From NCBI GenBank assembly GCA_028023455.1, contig JAQFVV010006200.1, positions 3,171,738-3,235,737 of the forward strand: a stretch of 64,000 bases of DNA. Reading direction: 5' to 3'. This DNA is from Epiperipatus broadwayi (Eukaryota > Onychophora > Udeonychophora > Euonychophora > Peripatidae). The notes beneath the pieces were generated by a model, which was given only the letters and a program-made list of their open reading frames with translations, did not search any database and was not told the origin of the DNA. Positions 36,364-48,487 of this stretch are shown in pieces. Both the position numbers and the translations under genes were made by a program. Numbering within the stretch: the first letter of the stretch is position 1; each line of letters starts with the position of its first letter.

Positions 36364-37474
36364 CACCCGGGTCTCGTTTTACGCGGATTTATTTAACGCG
36401 ATTTTGAAGTTATGCGATTCGTGTTTCTTCTTAATATTTTTGTATGCGGTTTTCTTTTATGTGTTAACACTGTATTAGATCGAAAGTTGAACTCCGATAA
36501 TGCGCTACTACTTTAAATAATAAATTTCACGCACTTACATCATATTTAAAGTAATAGCACATTATTGGAATTTGACTTTCATCTTAATAATTTCAATATT
36601 TTCAGTGCTTTAAAATAGTAAAATTTTATGCAATAATGAAATTAAAATCATGATTTCCACATTTTATGTACACACATTAAATTTTACAAGATTATAATGT
36701 AAATTTGTTCAAACATTGTGCGTGTTAATTTTGCATTTTAAATCACATTCTGTTTTTGCTTTTTAAAAAAAAACGTAATCAATTATTAATCATTTAGTGT
36801 CCGCAAGTTTATTTTTAAAAGGTGAGTAATAGCAGTGGGCACAATTAAATTTGACAATTAAAAATTAAAATCTGATTTTTAATTGTAATTAACAATTTAA
36901 ACATTACGTAAGGCGATCTGAAATTAATGTGATGTGAAACGAAATTTGATTTTTAAACGGAATTGAAAATTAAAAAATTAAAGACAAAAATAAGAATTTA
37001 ATTTTTAGTTGTTAGATTAATTACTAATTACGTTGTCACCAGAAAACCATTAACACAACATGAGAGTGAAGTTGGCGCTAGTAGTATTTCCTCTTGTGAA
37101 GAATCTGATTTTTTACCAGTTTTGCAAACGAACCTGTTTATCGGCAAATAGCGATAATAATTAAAACGTGTATAAAAAAATGTAAATTACTGTAAATTAT
37201 GCATAAAAATATATTGTTTTGAATAAAATTAAATATTATAGTTAAAAAAAGTTTGTCTTTTATCAATTTTTTATTAGTCATATTTTCTTTTCTTTTTTTT
37301 TTTTTTGCGCGAATTTTAAAGTAATTTTACATTGGTGCTTTGCTTTTATGCGATTTTTGAAAAATCACAGTCCGTATCCCCCATTTTCAAGGTGAGGTAC
37401 GTCTATTTTTGTGCGATTTCTTTTGTGCGTGTTTTCTGAGAAACCTATCTACCACGTAAAACGAGACCTAGGTG
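36364..37474 (+). mobile_element. pogo/Tigger-type element, copy 1
   Basis: TA (36362-36363) then CACCCGGGTCTCGTTTTACG opens the element. It closes CGTAAAACGAGACCTAGGTG (37455-37474) followed by TA. TIRs are ~20 bp and the target duplication is TA. It is 1111 bp with no transposase frame, so non-autonomous or decayed. The TCTCGTTTTACGCG style of end resembles Tigger-type Tc1/mariner relatives. A second copy lies inverted at 55070-56240. Confidence 0.85.
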
Positions 37475-37476
37475 TA

Positions 37477-39800
37477 CTAGTTAATATTACATATACTGCT
37501 AACATTATTTTTCCAAAATTTTTTTCTGTATTTTTATCATAGTAGTTTTTTATTTTAATGCTATTATTATTTTTCCAAAATGTATGCTTTCTATATTGTT
37601 TCTTACCATAGATTTTATTTTTATTATGTTTTATTCTTTCAGATTTTGTTTTCTATTGATAAATACAATCTTTTTTTTAATTGCATCATTGTTTACCCTG
37701 ATATAAAGAAACTACATGATTAATTAATCAATCCACTGTGAAATTTACAGCCAATTTTGTAACTTTACATCACAAACAAGAAATAATCAAAGAAAATTTG
37801 AAGATTTTATATAAATTATTTATTTAAGCCCTTCTTTTCTATAAATTTTTATATTTTTAAAGATTGATATTTTGGTAATTTTTTTTTTCTCACAGGAAAT
37901 GAAAAAAAAAATCATGCAAAATTATTCAAAATTGTTTTACAGAAATGACTTCCTATCTAATTACAAAATACACTGTTTTCACACAAATTTTTAAATATTA
38001 TTTAATACAGTTAATAAAATAAACGGAAAATTAATTTATGTTGTTTCTGCTTGTGAAATGCTATCATTTCAAAATAGCAAAGCAAATATGTGCAACCATA
38101 GATCAGTCAGATTTTTGACAATAGTTATTGATTAAGATAATACTTTACAGTTCTAATTTTGATTTGCTTTTTTTCAAGTGAAATATAAACTTTTTTGTTG
38201 TAATAATATTCAAATTCAGTACTAAAAATAAGATCGACGTTATCAAATAAATTGCATGGCTATATGAGTATGGTGGAACTTAAACATCAGTCCAAACAGA
38301 CATTTAAATAAACAAAGAAAAACTTTTATTTCAATATTTTTAAATAAAATTCTGGCCAATCACTGATCATTCCATCTTATATAAAAACTATAATAACAGC
38401 GAGGAGAATACTCTTATTGTTCAAGAAAGAAAAGTATTTTGCAAATTTTATTTAAAATTTTTCATATTTTTTGATTATTAGAATGTAATGAAACTATTAA
38501 ACATACATGCAAGATCCAAAATAATTACAAAAAATATATGTGGCACTGCCATCACTTTTAATGATTCATTCTCAGCATTTAAAAAAAAAAAAACTTTAAT
38601 TGAACATTATTATGTTCTTATATGTTATTACTAACAAAAATTGCTAAACTTATTTATATATATAAAAAAAAAAATCTAAAAATATATTCTATTAATAATT
38701 CAGATGAAATTTTCATAACTGATAATAAATAATACACAATCTGTTTACATATATCTGTGTACATGTTTTTTTTAAACTAAAATATAGCTAGGCATTCAAA
38801 GAGATAGAAGTAAATTTAAAAATGACAATTTTTTTTTTTAAAAAAAAATCTTTTAAATTAGTAAAAAAAAAAAAACCTTTTTCATTTAATAAAATCAAAG
38901 AAAAAATAACACTTACAAAGACTAAAATCAGATAATTACAAAGTATTTCCACAAGTTGTTACAAACCCATAGCTGCCTCTAAAATAAGATCAAAATGAAT
39001 CATTTTGAGGATAGAATATATAAAGATCATAAATAAAAAGTAAGATTTAATAACAACAAAATAAAATATATATAAAAGCCTCATTCTTGCTTCAGGTATG
39101 AAACTAATTTCAACGACTAATTATCACTTTAAAAAGTAAAAAATTATAAAATATCACTAAAAATAAACATCAACATATAAATTCTTATTTTATCATTTTA
39201 CTGACTTAATCACTTAAACCAAATATTGAAAAATTTTCAATTCTCCATTTCTTCAATAATTATTTGTCCGACTAAATAATTAGCCACTAAAAATGGGAAA
39301 TAAAAATATGTAATTATTTTAGTAATTTATACATAAAGGAAAAAGTAATCACGAAAGTGATCAAAAATAATGTAATATTTCTTTCTTTGAGAATTATTGA
39401 AATTATCCAAATAGAGAATTATCAAATGATCTTTAGATCATATATAAACAATGGTAAATTAACTCCTTATTACATCTACTATGTTATGTAATGAGTTTTG
39501 TCTTGTTTATGTATTACTTTTATAAAAGTGTAAAAATTAAATCAAAAATTATTCTAGTGATAGCAATAGATTTTAACATTTAAATAGGGAACACAGTTAT
39601 CATAAATGGTTTCACAAAGACAATAATTTTACAAAAGATAATTTATTTCAATTCCTGAAGTTGAATTAAATTGAGTGAAAAAAACTTAAATGATTCATAA
39701 ATTGCAGCAACAATCTATATATAATTTACAACAAAGCATTACATTATTCTTCCAACTTATCTTTAGGATCTATATTATGAACAATTATCAACTCTATACC
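37477..39800. other. No feature seen
   Basis: AT-rich DNA rich in homopolymer tracts, with no gene or repeat partner noticed. Confidence 0.6.
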
Positions 39801-39898
39801 GTCGTCAAGCGTTGGTGGCCTAGTGGTTAGCATAGCTGCCTTACAAGCTGCTGGCCCAGATTCACTTCCCCGTCAACGCATTTGACATATGAAAAAAA
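39801..39898 (+). mobile_element. tRNA-derived SINE, family 1, copy 2
   Basis: Flanked by AACTCTATACC on both sides (39790-39800 and ~39899-39910). The body has GTCAAGCGTTGG, a perfect box A TGGCCTAGTGG (39816-39826), a degraded box B GATTCACTTCC (~39859), and TTTGACATATG before the poly-A tail. GCGTTGG pairs with TCAACGC as a 7-bp acceptor stem, and the pairing extends through GTCAA/TTGAC. It shares its 5' start and its tail with the copy at 24554-24658, so they are one family of ~95-bp elements. Confidence 0.85.
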
Positions 39899-39910
39899 AA
39901 CTCTATACCA

Positions 39911-40439
39911 CTCTAACCTACTGAAGTCAAATATGGAAGCATGTACACAGTAGAATACTATTATTAATGCAGAGGTTAAAGCAAGTTTAACTATGAATTT
40001 GCTCCAAATGAATCCTTTTCAAACATTTTGACAAATCATTTTGACTTTAAATCATGTTAGCGCAAAATCGGTAAGGCCTAAAATTATGCATACATTGTTA
40101 TTTGTGTTATTTCATTATCTTTCAAACACAAGAATTTTTTTTTCTTTTCTTTTTATATTTCGCAGAAAAGAATGAACGTGGATTTATTTTTTTTCTGAAA
40201 ATAAAAATTTACGCTACTTGAAGGGCTTGAAAATTCCTAAAATATAATTTACTAGAAGCTGTAAGTATATTATCTTTTTCATTTTTTTTACGTAAATAAT
40301 TTATGATGCTAAAGAATAGTGGTCCGTTTTATATTTTAGAATAGGGCTGCTTGAGCTTTAGAATAATGATCTGTTTTATGTAAATTGAATAATTCTAAAT
40401 GTAAATTTATATCTTTTTTTTTATTCTACAGTTTGTTTG
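39911..40439. other. No feature seen
   Basis: AT-rich; nothing recognised. Confidence 0.55.
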
Positions 40440-40860
40440 TTTTTACATAAATATATTTTGTTGCAAGTAATGCTTATAAAAAAAATTAAATATATTTCAT
40501 TGTCATAACTGATGCAGTGTCTTATATGTCCAATTTGTATACATATCTATCATCTGTACATAAGCAATTGTATTTCATTTTTTGCTTATATAAACACAAT
40601 ATTCTTTTGCAAGTAATGCTTATAAAAAAAAAATCCAATTTATTTTATTGTCATATCTGTTGCTCTAAATAGATCTCATATGTCTGTTTTATATGTATCT
40701 ATCATATATATCTATCATTTATACATTAGCAATTAAATTTCATTTTTTTCAATCTATGAATACTTTTTCTACCTTTTTATACAAATATACTTATTTTGTA
40801 AGTTATGCATACAATTATATTTATTGTAACAATTGATCCTAATTTTCCTAAAATAAAGCC
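40440..40860 (+). repeat. Diverged tandem repeat, about 3 copies
   Basis: TTGCAAGTAATGCTTATAAA recurs at ~40462 and ~40608, and a worn third copy (TGTAAGTTATGCATACAA) at ~40798. Each is followed by ATTGTMAYA-type sequence and a TATCTATCAT tract. Periods are ~146 and ~190 bp. Confidence 0.6.
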
Positions 40861-42169
40861 ATCTACCCAGTAAGCTATAAGCATTCCCACAAGGGCAAAT
40901 GAAAGGTAAGATAGATAATAAGCATCAGCATTGTGACAATTCTCATTAATATTTTATTAAAATGAAAGGGGGGAGTGCATTTTCTTATTTAGCTATCACT
41001 ATGTGCAAAAATATGATATACATACACCATGAAACATTTTTTAGTCTTCCATCCTGTCACTTTTTTCTTTGCTCTTTTATATTATATACTAATTTTTTAT
41101 GCAATTATTTTAAAATTAGTTCTATTTTTTAATAAATTACAATTTATTAAAGTTATCTTTGCATAGTATTTGATATACAATGCACAATATCATATACAAT
41201 ACTTATTGTAAAATATTATTTTTACATTAGAAAAACTGTCTATAAAAATGTGATTTTAATATGTAACTCACAAAATTTAGAATTTGTGAATCAATATAAA
41301 AATTAATATTTTTAACTGTATTAAAAATCTTTTTTTAATTTTTTTTAAGATAATGATTATATTTTCCCAGCTTCATTAAATTCCTTTATATTTGCTTTTT
41401 CTAATAATATATGTCATATTATTATTATTATTATGTCCAAATTTAAGATTTTATATACATTATATCTTAATCCAATTCTCTAAAATCCAATATGGCGTCA
41501 TTCAAAACTCAAGGAGTTAATGTCATATGATTTAATATATATAATCTTTTCCCCAAAAAGATCAAAAGTGCCTACACTTGCTTGACAAATTAATTTGGGT
41601 TCAAAATCTCAAATATGTACATTATGATTCAGAATCCATTAATTGTTTAAATAAAGAATAACAAACACTATTCTACAGATGTAGTGACCCTACCATTTGG
41701 GTACACTGATTATTCACAAATATGTAAGTGGTTCTAGAATCCAATAGTAAAGAATAAATTACGCTATAAACTAATACAACTTAGATATTAATTTCTTCTT
41801 TAAAAAAAATATTTCTTCTAAAACAAAATATTAATAATAATAACAAAAAAGCTATGAAATTAGATTGTGTGTAAACAGTAATCCTTTTTTTTTTACGTCT
41901 ATGGAGAATAAATTTGTAAATTTTATACATCAATGAGTACTAGATTAAAAAAAAATAATAATAATATCATGTTTAACTAATATTAATATAATACAATGCA
42001 CCTATTTTTTTTTTAATTATATTTGCATAAAAATTGTTTCTTATACGATGCAAAAATAAATATTTTTAAAAAATGAAAAATTGTGGTAAAACAATTAAAA
42101 ACCAACTAATATATTTATACTATGTTTAAAAAATTAACTTTCATATCAATCAAGCAATAATATTATGTC
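40861..42169. other. No feature seen
   Basis: AT-rich; small trinucleotide runs (ATT/AAT) near 41420 and 41960. Confidence 0.6.
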
Positions 42170-43400
42170 CTATGGACAAGTCCAGAGAGCAGTCACACAA
42201 CAAATTTATCTCTGTCTCCATTCTGTTCTGTTTATTGCTCAAATCTTCAATTCCACATATCTCTTATAATATCCAGCAAGGTCGGTCTTCTTAGTCCTTT
42301 CTTCTCATCTTCCACTTTCAATAAACTATTAATTCTTTTGATATATATTTAATCTAATTTCTCTTTCTATCTTTATTTTCTTCAATCAATCTTTTTTCAT
42401 TTACTTTTTCAAAACTTCATTTGTCATTTTATTCATCCTACTAATTCTCTCATTCATCTCCATAACCACATCTCAGAGGCCTCCAAACTGTTCCTAATTG
42501 TCCAAGCTTCATAACCATATAATAATATACACCATACAAAGCACTTAATCTTTTCCTTAATCCCTCTTCAAAGGTCCAAAAAATATTTTGTTCTTAACAA
42601 ATGTCTTCTTTACTAATACTATTCTTTTTTTAACTTCATCTTCACTTCTTCCATCCTCTCTCAACCAACTACCCTGTTGAACTATTATCATTAACATCAA
42701 TTTGTATTCTTTTTTTATTCCTTCCTATTCATAAACACTTGGTCTTCTCAACAACCATCTTCATTCTATATATTCTTCCTCCAATTTGTTGAGCATATTC
42801 TAGAGATTTTTTTCATTCCCAGATTATAAGAGCCATATCATTTGCAAATCTTATATATTTTATTCTTCTAATTCCTATATTAGCTCTTCTGCAGTCTAAA
42901 TATTTATCTAACATACATTCTAAATAAACATTAAAAAGCACAGGTGACATGCAGCATCCTTGTCAAATTGCTTTTTCTATATTCTCTGATTTTTATCCTT
43001 TGCTACTATAATATATATATACTAAATTAATCTTTCCCCTTTCTAAATATTCCTTTATTTTTCAAGGTGATAAATTTATTCCAGATTGTTCTATCAAATG
43101 CTTTTTCCAAATCCTCAAAACATAAACCATTTCTTTATCTTTTTCAATATATATCTCTGTAATTGTTCTAACAATACTAATAGCATCTCTTGTACTTTTC
43201 CTTCTCTGAAATCTCCAATATAATATTCCATCTTCCGATAAATTTTTTGAGTTAAAATTCCCAATAATATTTTTGAAGCATGAAATAGAAACTTGTTCTG
43301 TACTCTTCACATCTAACAGCTTTCTTCTTTTTAGCAATTGGAATCATTATAATCCTCAAGAAATCTTTAAGCCAATGGAATGATTAGCACAAGGCAATGG
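42170..43400 (-). pseudogene. Second-family LINE relic (RT to C-terminus), copy F
   Basis: On the minus strand from ~43337: RRKSTRDAISIVRTITEIYI and a YVLRIWKKHLI block (RT region before the catalytic site), then IRQGCCMSPVLFNVYLEYML (~42975), then the catalytic motif as RIKYIRFANDMALI (FADD changed to FAND), GPL-K and LYGYEAWTI-type blocks, and LEASEMWLWR with NEEVL-type C-terminal sequence (~42480-42270). The C-terminal EAFEMW block differs from the 29-36 kb copies, so it is a distinct LINE family of broadly RTE-like type. Frameshifts and stops make it a relic. Confidence 0.75.
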
Positions 43401-44496
43401 GAAATCAGTCTATTAATTCCTTTATTTTTTTTATTATATATTTGAATCCTATTGGTGTGGAAAGCTTACCAAAGAAACTTTCATATACCTAAGTCATATT
43501 TATCAAGTCCAATAATTTTGACATGATTTGTTTATGCTAGATTGATCAGGCTGAAAATTGATATCTTATGAAAAGTTATAAATTGTCTGGAATTTCACGC
43601 ATCTTATTTTCCATGATCTACACATGAAATATAATTGACTTCAATAAAAAAAGATGTTTTTTTTTTCTCTCTTAGTACTTAATTTTCTTTTGTTGGCTCA
43701 ACCAAACTGGTTACCCCGAATCCTTATTTTTGAAATATGAATACATGGAACTAGACCTTCTTGAGTATAATCATCACTTTGAAATATGTGAATATTTTCT
43801 ACTGCTTCTAAAACTTCAAACTTATATAGAAAACTAAGCTATACTTAGGTAATTATGCAAACATTTCTTTGTATGAGATTCACTTTACATCACAAGGGAA
43901 TAAGCCAGTCTTTATTATTTGAACAAACTTTAAATCTTGAATCCAGTTGGAAATATTTGACTGCACCTAAATAGTGAGCAGGTGTTCTATATTTGGTTTG
44001 TTCTTTCGTTAGTTCCTTGGTTCTAGATTCTCTTTAAAAATCATGTATATTATTTATACACGGCAAATGCATTTTATAAGATATGATAGGGCTTGCCAGA
44101 AACTAATTAGTCTTTTTTTTTTTTTAACTATCCATAATTTTATTAGTAATTCTTTACTGTTATCAGATTGTAGTATTCATTATGAAATGAAAAGAACCAA
44201 TTGTTTTGATAATTTAATATATAAGTAGAATTACAAGCTGGCTGTCAATTGAAATCAAGTCTATCTGACATATAGAATTGAGTTTTTTAAACAGCATCAA
44301 CTTAACATCTATATTCTTAGTTTATAATTTTGCTTCTTAACTTATTAATTCCTTTCATATCTCTAGCCCAATTTTCCCAACTTAACATCTCAAAAACTTA
44401 GAACTCATAACCATTGTTTTCCAATTTTTCTTTTGATCTTTCTTACTTCATTAATAATTATATATATATATTTATTTGTTTTTAAGCATCAAATTA
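43401..44496. other. No feature seen
   Basis: AT-rich; no gene or repeat recognised. Confidence 0.55.
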
Positions 44497-44610
44497 GAAT
44501 TGAACCAGGGTTATTCACAATATTTGACTTTAAGCCAATAAACATCACATGACCACCTCCTCTTACGCTTGTGTATAACTGTTGTTAAAACAGGCAAAAC
44601 TCACTGTATA
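44497..44610 (-). mobile_element. tRNA-like segment next to a palindrome-family terminus
   Basis: On the minus strand, AACCCTGGTTCAATTCT (box B GGTTCAATTC near 44503) is preceded by a GGAGGTGGTCATGTGATG stretch in a worn box A position. At 44587-44610 the terminus AAAACAGGCAAAACTCACTG of the 14 kb family appears. It is a fragment: only one end is present. Confidence 0.4.
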
Positions 44611-44857
44611 TTGTACCGTTTATTTATATATATGGTACAAATTGGTATTTAATATTGTATATCATTTAAATAAAAAAGAGAGAACCCGATCTTTAATTTT
44701 TTTTTTTGTAATATTTTGTAATGTTATTTTAAGAAAAACGTACAGTGAAAGTTAATTTTTTTTTATATATAATTTAACTAAAATAAATTCAATGTTGGAA
44801 AGTGCATACTGAATAATTGATTCAAATAGTGAAAGGAAATTTCAAAGGTAAAAGATA

Positions 44858-44883
44858 ACTATCAGAAACGACTTTCTGATAGT
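44858..44883. repeat. Perfect 11-bp hairpin, 4-nt loop
   Basis: ACTATCAGAAA and TTTCTGATAGT flank a CGAC loop. The stem is perfect. No adjacent gene gives it a role. Confidence 0.8.
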
Positions 44884-45039
44884 AATGAAAAATGGCAGAA
44901 ATTCATAACGAGAAAAGAGACTTTGTAATAAAAAATGAGAAATAATGTAGAAGTTTATAAAATAGAACAAAAGGTAAAAAGGAATATGCGCAGAACTTCT
45001 AAAAAGAATCTGGGGATATAAAAGGAAACTACAGGTTTG

Positions 45040-45370
45040 AAAAGTGTCTCTGTCTTGTTTGTTCCAGAGAGTGATGAGCAATTTGAAGTGCCCCGTATTT
45101 TTTTTTTAATAAAAAAATTAAAATGTGTCCACTTAGATACGAACTGAAACCACTCTCCATGAGTGAGTAGAACTTTATCGTTTGCCGACACTTTCTCTCG
45201 AGAAAAGTCACCTAGACCGTCATCTGGCTGTACCTAAATACCGATCGGAGATTTGGAAGGAAGGAAACAATAAAAAGAAAAGTGCTGCAGAATACCCACT
45301 GAAGGAATTGAATGTCGGATGATCAATGACCTGCTTAAATATCAACTTACCAGTAAGTTAATGGCCATAA
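45040..45370. other. GC-richer island, unidentified
   Basis: Contains TTTGCCGACACTTTCTCTCG, ATACCGATCGGAGATTTGG and GGAAGGAAGG, unlike the AT-rich surroundings. It may be a SINE or transposon fragment. I found no A/B box pair, TIR or second copy. Overlapping short minus-strand frames (44842-45211) carry no known motif. Confidence 0.35.
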
Positions 45371-45711
45371 CTTTTATATAAAGCTTTATGAACTGAGATT
45401 TGAATGAAACGTTATTCCCATAATTTTATGATCTAAAGATTTGCGAACTGAATAGTGAATGAAACTGTTACCACGAAAAAATAAGACACAAACTAACTAT
45501 TGCTTCAATATTTGAATCAAATTATCAAATTCGTTATGTATAATACTTTCCAATATTATAAAAAAAAAATTTATCATAAATATTAAATGTTTGACGGGCT
45601 AGAATAAATCTTTATTATTAACATAACTTTCATTGTACATGTATAAAATTAATAATTGTTATTATATTTAAGTTTTAGTTTTGATTATTTAGATTCAAAT
45701 TCCCAAACCCC

Positions 45712-45865
45712 CGATTTTTTTTTTTATTTTTTTTTTTTTTTTTTTAAGGGGGGGGTAAGCCCCCCCCCAGCCTCCCCTCAAACCACCCAAAAATTGGGGG
45801 GGGTTGGGGGGTTTTTTACACCTCCGCTCCTTTTTTTTTTTAGGCCCCCTATGGGGGTTTTCTGT
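45712..45865. repeat. Homopolymer-rich low-complexity tract
   Basis: A long T tract (45718-45745) is followed by G8, C9, further C and G blocks (two G runs of 6-8), T runs, and GGCCCCCTATGGGGG. The G and C blocks can pair with each other or form G-quadruplexes. An assembly or sequencing artefact is possible. Confidence 0.7.
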
Positions 45866-46217
45866 ATTTTGATTGTTTTTTAGTGTATAAATTACCTTGG
45901 CTAAGTAGATTTACTTTCTTAATTAAGTCAAAGGGGAAAATCTTCTATTTAACGGGAATTTTAATCCCGATCGTATAATTACTACTTTACGAGTTACGAT
46001 ATGTTTGATGCAGAATCAGTGAGTATAAGCAACTCTGGCACCCTCATTTATAAATAAAAAACTGATTCAGCTTGCAATTGTACTTGTAACAATTCTAGGC
46101 CGAGTTGATCAGGAAAGATAGTTATGTTCTTAGAATAATAATGAAACCTTATTTTTTAAATAAAAAAATGAAACATTTTTTTTGCATATAGAGGCCTAGC
46201 AAGACGGAAAACGTTAT

Positions 46218-46300
46218 AATATATTGCCACACACAGCAAGCTAGAGTAAGCAATGGATGCTGTGTGTGACAATATATAAAATGAGTTTTGCCTGTTTTAA
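46218..46300. mobile_element. Miniature palindrome of the 14 kb family
   Basis: ATATTGCCACACACAGCAAG, CTAGAG and CAATGGATGC (minus-arm orientation) run directly into TGTGTGTGACAATATATAAA and GAGTTTTGCCTGTTTTAA (plus-arm terminus). It is a deletion form retaining only the outer parts of both arms seen at 14181-14544. Confidence 0.6.
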
Positions 46301-46658
46301 TAATACTTGAATTTGTTATAAAATAAACTAAACTAGCGTATTTTTAAGTAAATCATAAGAATATAATTCCAAAATGTTCATAAATATAAAAAGTTCAAAT
46401 ATTTTAGACATAAGACTTTCATTAATACATGCAATAAATTTAAATGAATAACCTGAATTAGGAAGCCTGAATATATATGTTGCAACTGCATATGGATTTT
46501 CATATTCTAGTATTCATCAATGAACAATGGATATACTCTTAGGTGAATTTGAATAGACAATACCATAATATAATGAAATTGCGCATTCATTAGTAATAGT
46601 TTACATTCACTGATCATCTGTTTCTATTGAAACATATTCATTGTAATATTGCCCAAAC

Positions 46659-47687
46659 CAGGAGTTTGCAATCTTTTAGTGGTGGTGTGCCGAATCTTAT
46701 TCCCAGTGCAACATGATTCTACCAATCTTATTATACATAGTATCAAAATTGGTCCGGTTATAATGGGCTCTAAAGCCTATTATAATCAGATATTATATTA
46801 TCGGTCACTCAATATTTTAAAATACATAGGAACATACGTAAAAAGTTTATCTTGTTAAATTATATTGTACTCAAAAGACATGCTTAAAATTTTCTTTGGC
46901 ATACAGAAAATTCATCTCATTGGCATTTAAAAAAATGTGTATTGTTTACAAACTTGCTGATTAATACCCAGTGATTCAGAATGGGCAAAGTGCATTCAGC
47001 TACCAATGATTTAATTTAAATAACTGATTAATGAACTTCTAGCATTCATCATTTTGTGATATAAAAAGTCTACTCAAAATTGCAAGTTTTTCTTATATTC
47101 TACTTTTCTTTAAAACTATAGACATTTGGAATTTTTCTCTATGAGAAATTAGTTTTAATTACACAATAGACATTTAAAGGGGGGGGGGGGGCAATTTTTA
47201 ACTTCTTTGAGATCCAAACAATATTATAAAGTCTCATATTTGCAGACTTTGTTCACGCATTAACCTGACTATCACTAACTATAAACTTTTTTTTCCCTCA
47301 AATAAAGGCATCAAAACTTAAAATGTATTATTAATATTCTTTCTGAATATAAATTTACTCTAAACATGCAGTTGCTTACAAAAGTATCAAAAGTCAATTG
47401 ACCGTCAAAAAAAAATCCAAGTAAAATTAATCCTCCCTGGTGAAAAAAAATACTTTCATCCCACTTAGCTCTTATCTTTATTGAAAACAGCAAAGTTGTA
47501 TGTTTATTGTACAAATAATTAGTAAATTAAACTGAATCATCGTTTTGATTTACATGTGTGTCACATATGCAAAATGTAGATAATAAGAGCAAACGTGCGT
47601 GCTGTAATTAAAATACAATTTTTTATTATTTCAATTCAATCAGTGCCATTGATAATCATTTTGTGCCAAGCGGCACGCATACCCTAA
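46659..47687. mobile_element. Possible non-autonomous hAT-like element
   Basis: The left end CAGGAGTTTGCAATCTTTTA leads into GTGGTGTGCCGAA. The right end on the minus strand reads TTAGGGTATGCGTGCCGC then TTGGCACAAAAT. The GTGTGCCG/CGTGCCGC subterminal boxes are typical of a group of hAT elements. Flanks CCCAAAC and CCTAAAG could be a decayed target duplication. A poly-G12 tract lies inside at ~47178. There is no transposase frame. Confidence 0.35.
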
Positions 47688-48286
47688 CCTAAAGTAATCT
47701 ACTTGGAAGTTTTAAAAAAATACACTTTTGAAAAACATATATGAAAAAAAAGTTCTTAATAAATGAATTCTATTTTATTTTAGTTGTTATCCATTCTTCA
47801 TTATAAAATATAAATAAGTTTTGATGACAAACAGAAACTCATAAAATAAACTACAAAAATATGATGGCCATTTTCATTCAATATTATCATATTAAAGATT
47901 TAAATATAGTTACAGTAATATATTTTCTATAACTGTAGTGTAATATGAATATCTTTTTTAAATTAAATGAAATGCTATAATTACTGTCTATATTTGTGAA
48001 ATGTGCATTTTTTAATTTATCAATTCCATTGTTATTATTGAAATTATGTGCATTTACCATATTTTGTTCTTTTCTCCAAATGTGACAATTCTTGATGAGC
48101 AAATTTAAATGACCATTTGGTGCATTTTAGAATTTAAACACTTATTTTCTATCTATTGTCAACAGCAACCTGAATGTAATTAATTTATTTTTAAAATGGA
48201 TCTGCACAAAAATAATAATAAAGAGCCATATCATAAAAATGATTGAAAAACAATAATTTAGTTAAAATAAAAACTTATATAGATAA
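47688..48286. other. No feature seen
   Basis: AT-rich; the 71-codon minus frame at 47887-48102 has no recognisable content. Confidence 0.55.
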
Positions 48287-48431
48287 AAATCAGTCATATA
48301 TCACATGACCTATATAGCTTGTATTACAAATATGTAATATATAAAGAGCCTGCTACTAGCTCTAAACAAGCTTATATTTTTTTTATGATAAATGCTACAA
48401 GAGAAAATACATGAAGCTTTTATCTATGATG

Positions 48432-48487
48432 GTCCCCATCCCCAGACCGGTTTTGAGCTATGGCTCTCATCAGTGAGGAGCTAGGAC
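48432..48487 (-). ncRNA. Hammerhead ribozyme motif, G12 mutated
   Basis: On the minus strand: GTCC, TAGC, TCCTCA, CTGATGA, GAGC-CATA-GCTC, then AAAA where GAAA is required, ACCGGT, C, TGGGGA and GGAC. The structure is as in the other copies, but the G12 residue (the presumed general base) is A, so cleavage should be lost or greatly reduced. Confidence 0.8.

Noticed and set aside
39801-39898. Functional tRNA gene
   Set aside because: The acceptor stem pairs but the D, anticodon and T arms do not fold properly; poly-A tail and target duplications mark it as a SINE.
45656-45883. 75-codon frame with poly-Phe, poly-Gly and poly-Pro
   Set aside because: A direct product of homopolymer T, G and C tracts.
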